From: Rhizobium sp. Leaf371
Lineage (GTDB): Bacteria > Pseudomonadota > Alphaproteobacteria > Rhizobiales > Rhizobiaceae
Direction: 5' to 3'
Assembly (NCBI RefSeq): GCF_001424045.1
Contig: NZ_LMQB01000024.1
Coordinates: 407,108 to 471,107, forward strand
DNA: 64,000 bases
Below are positions 57,832-64,000 of this stretch, piece after piece. A program made the translations under genes and the position numbers. The notes under the pieces were generated by a model. The model saw only the letters and a program-made list of their open reading frames with translations. It was not told the DNA's origin and searched no databases. How positions within the stretch are numbered: the first letter of the stretch is position 1; every line of letters begins with the position of its first letter.

Positions 57832-57860
57832 TTGCTAAACGGAGGCACCCTCCGTATACT
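57832..57860 (+). promoter_or_regulatory. Promoter with embedded TetR-type operator
   Basis: TTGCTA (57832-57837), a 17-base spacer and TATACT (57855-57860) form the promoter. Almost the whole spacer is the inverted repeat ACGGAGG-CAC-CCTCCGT (57839-57855). A repressor there would block RNA polymerase directly. It also lies 58 bases before the divergent tetR start, allowing autoregulation. Confidence 0.7.
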
Positions 57861-58013
57861 GCGCTTCACATCGAAGTGAGCCTTGACCGAATAGCCGACC
57901 TCGATGCGCTCGATCCTCATGCGACGGTTCAAGCCGTTCCGACCGTTTCGTTAAAGCGTCCAACGCGCCTGCGGTTCCTGTTTCATACACCACAATCCTG
58001 ACTGGAGCATCCC

Positions 58014-58541
58014 ATGCCTTTCTCCATCAGCCTCACCGTCAATGGTCAGTCCAACAGCATCGCGCTTGACGATCCGCGCGTGACGCTGCTCGACCTCCTG
58101 CGCGAGCGGCTGCACCTCACCGGCACCAAGAAGGGCTGCGATCGCGGCCAGTGCGGCGCCTGCACCGTTCTGCTCGACGGGCGACGCATCAATGCCTGTC
58201 TGACGCTCGCCGCAAGCCTCGACGGCAGCACGGTCACCACCATCGAAGGCCTTGCCGACGGTACCGAGCTTCATCCCGTGCAGGCCGCATTCATCGCCTG
58301 CGACGGCCTGCAATGCGGCTATTGCACACCGGGCCAGATCATGAGCGCGGTGGGCCTCCTGTCCGAAGGCCATGCCGGAAACGATCCCGAACGCGTCCGC
58401 GAACTGATGAGCGGCAATATCTGTCGATGCGGCGCCTATCAGGGCATCACCCAGGCCGTGCTGGAAGCGGGCCATGCCCTCTCTGCGAAGAATGACGCAC
58501 AGCCCGCCGGCGTGCCTGAAGACGGAAGGAACGCCGCATGA
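58014..58541 (+). CDS. Molybdenum hydroxylase, [2Fe-2S] subunit (cytosolic type)
   Basis: A 175-residue iron-sulfur subunit with two clusters: [11 protein letters not shown] for the plant-type cluster, and CGYCTPGQI with CRCGAYQGI for the second. It lacks the Tat leader found on the paralogue at 55347, so this enzyme should remain in the cytosol. TGGAGC precedes the ATG. The leader from the promoter at 57832 is about 145 bases. The stop overlaps the FAD-subunit start (ATGA). Confidence 0.93.
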   Translation: MPFSISLTVNGQSNSIALDDPRVTLLDLLRERLHLTGTKKGCDRGQCGACTVLLDGRRINACLTLAASLDGSTVTTIEGLADGTELHPVQAAFIACDGLQCGYCTPGQIMSAVGLLSEGHAGNDPERVRELMSGNICRCGAYQGITQAVLEAGHALSAKNDAQPAGVPEDGRNAA

Positions 58542-59608
58542 ACCGCTTCGATTTCCTTCGCCCGGCAAGCCTCGCCGAGGCGATCACCGCCGCAGCCGTT
58601 CCCGGATCGGTCTATCTCGCCGCCGGTACCAACCTTCTCGACCTGATGAAGATCGGCGTGACGCGTCCGGAACGCGTCATCGATATTAGCCGGCTTCCGG
58701 GCCTCGATCGTATCGAGTGGCTGCCGGACGGCGGCGTGCGCATCGGTGCCCTGGTGCGCAATTCCGACCTGGCCTACGACGCCCGCTTCGCCGCCGCCTA
58801 TCCCGCCGTGGCCGAGGCTCTTCTGTCAGGGGCCTCCGCGCAATTGCGCAATGCCGCGACGGTCGGGGGCAATCTTCTGCAACGAACGCGCTGCGCCTAT
58901 TTCCAGGACATCGCGAGCGCCTGCAACCGGCGGGAACCCGGCTCCGGCTGCGATGCGCTGCAGGGCGAAAACCGCCTTCATGCCGTTCTCGGCTGGACCG
59001 AGCAATGCATCGCCACCCATCCCTCCGACTTCTGCGTCCCCCTGGCCGCCCTTGATGCCGTGGTCGAGATCGAAGGCGCTGCAGGCCGTCGGGAACTTCC
59101 GATCGAGGCTCTGCACCGGCTACCGGACGCGATCAGCGCCACGGAATCCGTCCTCGCGCCGGGTGACCTCATCATAGGCCTTCGCCTGCCGGAGGCTGCA
59201 GCCTTGGCCGGCCATGCCCGCTACGTGAAGCTGCGCGAACGCACGTCCTACGCCTTCGCGGTCGTGTCCGCCGCCGCCATGCTCGACATGGACGGCGACA
59301 CGATCCGGTCGTCACGGATTGCGCTCGGCGCCGTCGCGGCCAAGCCCTGGCGGGCGCACGCCGCCGAGGCAGCCCTCGTCGGGCAGCGCGCGAACCGGGA
59401 GACCTTCGAGACGGCCGCGACGGCTGCACTCGCGGACGCCCGTCCCTCCGGCGACAACGCGTTCAAGATCACGCTTGCGCATCGCATCCTCGTCCGCGCC
59501 CTGACCCTGGCGTCCGCAGGCACGCCGAAGGTCATGCCGGCCCTCCCCGCATCGCCGTTCCCGGAACAGCACGCCCCCGCACCGAAGGGAGATCTTCATG
59601 TCGCCTGA
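58538..59608 (+). CDS. Molybdenum hydroxylase, FAD subunit
   Basis: A 356-residue FAD subunit. [20 protein letters not shown] and [15 protein letters not shown] bind FAD. RTRCAYFQDIASACNRREPGSGC with a following [11 protein letters not shown] gives the same extra [4Fe-4S] Cys pattern as in the PaoB-like paralogue. It is about 40 residues longer than that paralogue, the extra length being a Pro/Ala-rich C-terminal tail. Its last 11 bases overlap the large-subunit gene. Confidence 0.92.
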   Translation: MNRFDFLRPASLAEAITAAAVPGSVYLAAGTNLLDLMKIGVTRPERVIDISRLPGLDRIEWLPDGGVRIGALVRNSDLAYDARFAAAYPAVAEALLSGASAQLRNAATVGGNLLQRTRCAYFQDIASACNRREPGSGCDALQGENRLHAVLGWTEQCIATHPSDFCVPLAALDAVVEIEGAAGRRELPIEALHRLPDAISATESVLAPGDLIIGLRLPEAAALAGHARYVKLRERTSYAFAVVSAAAMLDMDGDTIRSSRIALGAVAAKPWRAHAAEAALVGQRANRETFETAATAALADARPSGDNAFKITLAHRILVRALTLASAGTPKVMPALPASPFPEQHAPAPKGDLHVA

Positions 59609-61877
59609 ACCATCCTCGCTCCAGAGAACACCGTCCGAACCGAAAGCCGCCATCAGCCGTTACGGCTCCAATGCCGGCCAGCCGCTGACCCGCCGTGACG
59701 GCATTCTGAAGGTTACCGGACGCGCGACCTATGCAGCCGACAATCATCCGGAAGGCATGGTGTTTGCCGTCACCGCCGTCAGCCGGATCGCTCGCGGACG
59801 TGTCCGCTCCATGAACATCGAGGCCGCCAGGGCGCATCCCGGCGTGATCGAGGTGCTGACGTCGGCCAACCGACCGCCGCTGTTCCACGATCCCGACGAG
59901 AAGATGCCACCCTTCGGCTTCCGCGTCGAAGTGCTGCAGGACGACGGCGTACGCTATGCCAACCAGCCGATCGCGCTGGTGATCGCCGAAACGCTGGAAG
60001 CCGCAACCGAAGGCGCTGCCCTGCTCGATCCGCAATATGATGTCGAACCGGCGCGTGTCGGCCTGGACACCGGACTGCGCTTCGACCCTCCGGGCGTCGG
60101 CGTCGGCGGGGCGCCGATGACGGCCTTTGGCGATATCGAGGCCGGCTTCTCGAAAGCCGCCATCACCATGGAGGCCGACTATGAAACGCCGCCGCAGTAC
60201 CACAATGCCATGGAGCCCCATGCCGTGGTGGCGGAATGGGACGGCGATCACGTCGTCCTCGACATGCCGAACCAGGCATTGGCCCTGAGCTGCGCGACCT
60301 ATGCCGCCTTTTTCGGCATTCCCGTTGAAAACGTGACGATCCGCTCGCCCTTTCTCGGCGGCGGTTTCGGCTCGAAGGCGATCATCAACGGCCCGCAAAT
60401 TCTCGCGATCCTCGCCGCCCGCATGCTGAAGCGGCCGGTCAAGCTGGCGCTGACCCGCGCCCAAATGTACGGCCCCGTCGGCCATCGCGGCCAGACATGG
60501 CAGAGGCTGCGCATGGGCATGGAAAGCGACGGCCAACTGACGGCCCTGCATCACCGGTCGATATCCGCCACCTCGGCTTTCGACGACTTCCTCGAACCCG
60601 CTGCCAACGCATCGCTGCCGCTGTACGCAAGTCCCGCGATCCTCGTCGAGCATGAAGGTCTGCGGCTCGACACCGGCACGCCGGGCCCCATGCGCGCACC
60701 GGGGGAAGCATCCGGCTCGGCGGCCCTCGAAGTCGCCATCGACGAAGCGGCGGAAGCCTGCGGCATGGACCCGCTCGAATTCCGCTTGAAGAACTATGCG
60801 GAGACGGAGCCCGGCACGAACAAGCCCTTTTCGTCCAAGGCACTGCGAACCTGCTATGCCGAGGGTGCCGCCCGCTTCGGCTGGTCGCGCCGCCCGCTTT
60901 CGGCGGGCCAGATGCGGGACGACGACGGTCTTCTGGTCGGCTGGGGCATGGGTACGGCCGTTTTCCACTGTCCGCATTTTCCGGCGGAAGCGCGGGCAAC
61001 GCTGCGCGCCGACGGCACGGCCCTGGTGGAGACCGGGGCGGCCGACATGGGCCAGGGGGCCTGGACCGCACTCGCCCAAATCGCAGCCGAGGCATTGGGG
61101 CTCGATATCGATGAGGTCGAATTCCATTCCGGTCTTTCGACATTGCCCGATGCCGGCATTGCCGGCGGATCGGGCCACACGGCGAGCGCCGGCCTTGCCC
61201 TCAACCAGGCCGGCGGCGATGCCATCGCCCAACTTTCGGACCTTGCCGTCAACGATCCGGCATCGCCGCTTTTTGGCGCGGGGAATATAGGGGTCACCGC
61301 GCGTGGCGGACGGCTCCATCGTCGGGACGACGAGGATCGGAGCGAGAGCTATGCAGAGATCCTCGCCCGCGCCGGCCGTTCGGATATCGTGGGAACGGCG
61401 AAATCCGCCCGCGATCCGGACGTGGCTTCCACACATGCGCTTTATTCCCACGGCGCCGTCTTCGCGGAGGTGAAGATCGACCCCGACCTCGGCCAGATTC
61501 GCACGACGCGCCTCATCGGCGCCTTCGCGGCCGGCCGTGTCATCAACCCCAGGCTGGTCCAGAGCCAATATTTCGGCGGCATGATCTGGGGCCTCTCCTT
61601 CGCGCTGCATGAAGAGGCGGTGACGGACAAACGGACGGGGCGGATCATGAACGCCGATCTCGCCGAGTACCACGTGCCGGTCAATGCGGACGTGCCCCCG
61701 CTGGAGGCGATCCTCGTTCCCGAAGACGACGCGATCGTCAACCCGATCGGGGTCAAGGGCGTCGGCGAAATCGGCATCACAGGCACGGTCGGCGCCATCG
61801 CCAACGCCGTCTGGCACGCGACGGGCAAGCGCGTGCGCAAATTCCCGATCCGCATCGAGGACGTCCTGTCGGCGTGA
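59598..61877 (+). CDS. Molybdenum hydroxylase, molybdopterin subunit
   Basis: A 759-residue large subunit. The catalytic base is Glu724 in VKGVGEIGITG. Cofactor contacts include SPFLGGGFGSKAIINGPQIL, MRAPGEASGSAALEVAIDE and GIAGGSGHTASAG. The family start is TRRDGILKVTGRATYAADNHPEG. It is a paralogue of the PaoC-like protein (same domain order) with many substitutions, so its substrate is likely different; aldehydes or N-heterocycles are the usual choices. No cofactor-insertion chaperone of the XdhC/PaoD type is encoded in the window. Last gene of the TetR-controlled operon. Confidence 0.92.
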   Translation: MSPEPSSLQRTPSEPKAAISRYGSNAGQPLTRRDGILKVTGRATYAADNHPEGMVFAVTAVSRIARGRVRSMNIEAARAHPGVIEVLTSANRPPLFHDPDEKMPPFGFRVEVLQDDGVRYANQPIALVIAETLEAATEGAALLDPQYDVEPARVGLDTGLRFDPPGVGVGGAPMTAFGDIEAGFSKAAITMEADYETPPQYHNAMEPHAVVAEWDGDHVVLDMPNQALALSCATYAAFFGIPVENVTIRSPFLGGGFGSKAIINGPQILAILAARMLKRPVKLALTRAQMYGPVGHRGQTWQRLRMGMESDGQLTALHHRSISATSAFDDFLEPAANASLPLYASPAILVEHEGLRLDTGTPGPMRAPGEASGSAALEVAIDEAAEACGMDPLEFRLKNYAETEPGTNKPFSSKALRTCYAEGAARFGWSRRPLSAGQMRDDDGLLVGWGMGTAVFHCPHFPAEARATLRADGTALVETGAADMGQGAWTALAQIAAEALGLDIDEVEFHSGLSTLPDAGIAGGSGHTASAGLALNQAGGDAIAQLSDLAVNDPASPLFGAGNIGVTARGGRLHRRDDEDRSESYAEILARAGRSDIVGTAKSARDPDVASTHALYSHGAVFAEVKIDPDLGQIRTTRLIGAFAAGRVINPRLVQSQYFGGMIWGLSFALHEEAVTDKRTGRIMNADLAEYHVPVNADVPPLEAILVPEDDAIVNPIGVKGVGEIGITGTVGAIANAVWHATGKRVRKFPIRIEDVLSA

Positions 61878-62217
61878 AGGCGCGATCAAGAACCCTGCAT
61901 GGCGCCCATGAGGCGCCATGCAGGGCATGCTCGCGTCCCGCTGGAGGCTTCCGTGCATCGTGCGACCCAATAGCCCATGTGCCTGTGAGATCCCCCGTCA
62001 GTTTCGGGCGAACATCCATACTCTCTGGCCGGCGGCAAAGGCCTTGACCCGGGGACGACCGATCTATACCGGATAGCCATTATTGGCACACTCCAGATTG
62101 CACATGTCAGCGAAAACCGCTGTTGTCAGGGGGCCGGACACCGTTGAGCGAACGACCGCCTTTTCACCGGGGACCCGGTCCTTTCCTGCAGGTGCCCACC
62201 GTTGATGTCCGTCGTCC
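61878..62217. other. Intergenic region between the molybdenum hydroxylase and GT39 genes
   Basis: These 340 bases hold a very stable hairpin (61893-61925) and a weak promoter candidate, CTTGAC (62043-62048) with CTATAC (62064-62069). That spacer is 15 bases, short of the usual 17. No open frame with a ribosome site or family match was seen. Confidence 0.45.
61893..61925 (+). terminator. Very long perfect hairpin after the second molybdenum hydroxylase operon
   Basis: CCCTGCATGGCGCC (61893-61906) pairs fully with GGCGCCATGCAGGG (61912-61925) around a five-base loop. It begins 16 bases after the stop. There is no U-run, so it may act with Rho or protect the 3' end. Confidence 0.55.
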
Positions 62218-63726
62218 ATGCGCCCGTTGACCCGCCTGCTCGCCGCCGACCGATCGCCCCTCGCGATCTTTCCCCTCGTCCTCACGGCCTATTTCGCTCT
62301 GCACGTCCTCGTTCGGCTGGTCCTGCCGACGACGCTGGAGCATGACGAGGCGCAGCAGGTTTTCGTCTCGCAGTTCCTGGCGCTGGGCTATGACGGGCAG
62401 CCGCCGCTCTACAATTGGCTACAGAACCTCGTCTTCGAGATCTTCGGTGTCTCGCGCGCCGCCTTGTCCATTCTCAAGAACGGGCTCCTGCTGGCGACCT
62501 ATCTCCTGACGTGGATGACGGCGCGGCAGCTCCTGCAAAATCGCGCGCTGGCGGTTGTGGCGACGCTCGGCCTGCTCACCCTTCCCCAGCTCGGCTTCGA
62601 GTCGCAACGGGATCTGACCCATACCGTCGCCGCCTTCTTCTCGGTAGCACTGTTCTTCTATGCGCTGGTGCGAACCGTCCGCCACCCGAGCCTGCCGGGT
62701 TACGTGCTGACCGGGGTCGCCATTGGTCTCGGCGTCATATCGAAATACAATATCGTCCTGCTTCCGGTCGCGGCCTGCCTTGCCATGCTGCTCGACCGTG
62801 ACGTCCGCCGTTACCTGCTCGATATCCGCATCCTCGCGACGATGGCGACAGCCGCGCTCATCGTCCTGCCGCACGCCGTCTGGTTCCTGCACAATATGGA
62901 AGCCGCGACCAGCACCACGCTTGCCAAGATGACCTCGGACACAAGCTATTTCAAAGCGATCTCGATGGGGATCGGGTCCTACCTCGTGGCCATTCTCGGC
63001 TGCGTGGCGCTGACGCTCCTCTGCTTCTCGCTGACGTTTCGCAGACCCCTTCGAGCTGCCATCAAGGCGGAGAGCAACTGGACGCGACTGGTCGAGCGCA
63101 TCTTCATCATCATCGCTGTGGCCCTGCTCCTCATCATCCTCTTCGGCGGGGTGGACAGCATCCGCGACCGCTGGCTCAGCCCCTACACGCTCGTCTTCCC
63201 GCTCTATCTCTGCCTGAAGATCGAGGCCGCCCAAGCCGACCGCCCGGATGCAGCGGAGAAATTCCTCCGCCTCGCCATCCTCTTCATGGTCGCGATCCCG
63301 ACGATCCTGCTCCTGCGCATCACCACGGCCGGACTGACCGGCGAGTACCAGTACATCAACGCGCCGTTCGAAGGCCTCTCGCGCGACATCGACGCTCGCG
63401 CCTCAAGCCCGTCGCTCTTCGTCGCCGAGGAAACGCACGTCGCCGGCAACCTGCACCTGCAGCGACCGGACGTCCCCGCAGCCGCCCTCACCTACCCTCA
63501 GTTCGCCCCGTCATTCACCTGGACCCCGGAGCATCCCATCGTCCTCGTCTGGCGCGAACGAAAAGGCCGCACCCCTCCGCCCATGCCGTCGGACCTGAGC
63601 GAGTGGCTTGACCGCAATACGGGACCAAACGCCCGGATCGAACGCCACACACTGACGCTCCCCCAACTTTATGGCAGAGCCGAAGACACCTACAGCTTCG
63701 GCTACGCAATCGCCTATCCGCACTAG
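62218..63726 (+). CDS. GT39/ArnT-like membrane glycosyltransferase
   Basis: A 502-residue protein of the GT-C fold. The first periplasmic loop has the catalytic acidic pair in LEHDEAQQVFVSQFLALGYDGQPPLYNWL. About ten hydrophobic segments follow (for example VIALLFLLI-type runs near 285-305 and LAILFMVAIPTILLL near 355). A soluble C-terminal part of about 120 residues (about 380-500) faces the periplasm. Family 39 relatives transfer a sugar from a polyprenyl-phosphate donor to proteins or lipid A. The acceptor here is unknown. It stands alone; no polyprenyl-phosphate sugar synthase adjoins it. Confidence 0.85.
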   Translation: MRPLTRLLAADRSPLAIFPLVLTAYFALHVLVRLVLPTTLEHDEAQQVFVSQFLALGYDGQPPLYNWLQNLVFEIFGVSRAALSILKNGLLLATYLLTWMTARQLLQNRALAVVATLGLLTLPQLGFESQRDLTHTVAAFFSVALFFYALVRTVRHPSLPGYVLTGVAIGLGVISKYNIVLLPVAACLAMLLDRDVRRYLLDIRILATMATAALIVLPHAVWFLHNMEAATSTTLAKMTSDTSYFKAISMGIGSYLVAILGCVALTLLCFSLTFRRPLRAAIKAESNWTRLVERIFIIIAVALLLIILFGGVDSIRDRWLSPYTLVFPLYLCLKIEAAQADRPDAAEKFLRLAILFMVAIPTILLLRITTAGLTGEYQYINAPFEGLSRDIDARASSPSLFVAEETHVAGNLHLQRPDVPAAALTYPQFAPSFTWTPEHPIVLVWRERKGRTPPPMPSDLSEWLDRNTGPNARIERHTLTLPQLYGRAEDTYSFGYAIAYPH

Positions 63727-63903
63727 GGGTCTATCGCGGATCAACCGGCGTCAAGATGGATTCCTCGTCCGGCAGGAGCACCAGAGGGACCAGGATCGCA
63801 CCAGCTTCGCCAGATCCCTTTGCTCGCGCCCAAAGACGGGCATCCCACACCCAGCCAGATGGCACGCGATCCCCTCCCCTGGGTCACGCATCCCAGAAAC
63901 GCC

Positions 63904-63932
63904 AAAACCCCCGGCCATTACGGCGCGGGGGT
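63904..63932 (-). terminator. Rho-independent terminator of the initiator tRNA gene
   Basis: On the minus strand ACCCCCG (63932-63926) and CGGGGGT (63913-63907) pair perfectly over a 12-base loop and lead into TTTT (63907-63904). It lies 35 bases beyond the tRNA 3' end. The rest of 63727-63966 shows no gene. Confidence 0.7.
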
Positions 63933-63966
63933 ATTGGTGAGTTTGTTTTTTATCTGTGGTGTGTTT

Positions 63967-64000
63967 TGGTTGCGGGGGCAGGATTTGAACCTGCGGCCTT
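63967..64000 (-). tRNA. Initiator tRNA-Met (CAT), 3' part only; gene runs off the right edge
   Basis: Read on the minus strand, the visible part contains the T-arm GCAGG-TTCAAAT-CCTGC, the acceptor 3' strand CCCCGCA, discriminator A and an encoded CCA (63969-63967). A at position 72 and the GGTTCAAATCC loop match initiator tRNA(fMet), whose C1-A72 mismatch marks it. The 5' half and anticodon are outside the window, so the identity rests on the 3' third. Confidence 0.8.

Overview
The window is GC-rich chromosomal DNA with strong G/C preference at third codon positions. It looks like a member of the Rhizobiaceae (Rhizobium/Agrobacterium group, Alphaproteobacteria). The evidence is a direct-repeat SOS box of the alphaproteobacterial type, GGAAC-N16-CGTT promoters of the alphaproteobacterial general stress sigma factor, a BA14K-type secreted protein, an amino acid:[carrier protein] ligase island like those known in Bradyrhizobium and Agrobacterium, and a GlgE/TreS glucan locus. 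No insertion sequence, phage gene, CRISPR array or rRNA was seen. The right edge cuts into a minus-strand initiator tRNA.

Layout. 1-1821: the end of a type I secretion ATPase and its membrane-fusion partner. 1942-7770: an EamA transporter, uracil-DNA glycosylase, the modABC molybdate importer with a candidate Mo-box in front and a ModE-type regulator behind, and purU. 8129-15365: a Wzx/Wzy-type exopolysaccharide locus (flippase, GT4 glycosyltransferase, secreted GH5 glycanase, O-antigen-polymerase-like protein, ExoP/Wzc-like co-polymerase with a degenerate kinase domain). 15690-24392: carrier protein, acyl-CoA dehydrogenase, aminoacyl-carrier-protein ligase, DUF1839 protein and a GH2 enzyme in one direction, then a two-domain alpha/beta hydrolase and a GT2 glycosyltransferase on the other strand. 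24512-30145: a BacA/YddA-like ABC protein with worn ATPase motifs and the dTDP-rhamnose operon rfbCBDA.

30236-31455: a Dps-like protein under a general-stress promoter, divergent from two small unknown genes under an SOS box. 31891-42649: malQ, glgE, treS-maltokinase fusion and glgB, which together turn trehalose into branched alpha-glucan by way of maltose-1-phosphate. 42731-51762: a tiny membrane protein, a general-stress BA14K protein, and a second sugar-polymer gene set with two glycosyltransferases and two striking fusions (glycosyltransferase + Gfo/Idh/MocA + MDR dehydrogenase; glycosyltransferase + clan-A glycosidase).

51774-61877: a Dabb protein and two three-subunit molybdenum hydroxylase operons, one PaoABC-like and Tat-exported, the other without signal peptide. 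They flank an EamA transporter and a TetR regulator whose probable operator sits between the -35 and -10 boxes of the second operon. The molybdate importer about 50 kb away could supply their cofactor metal. 62218-63726 is a GT-C (family 39) membrane glycosyltransferase.

The most interesting system is the aminoacyl-carrier-protein island (15690-21518, perhaps to 24392). It abuts an exopolysaccharide locus and contains glycoside hydrolase, hydrolase and glycosyltransferase genes, which suggests, as inference only, that glycine or alanine is activated on a carrier protein and used to modify a surface glycan.
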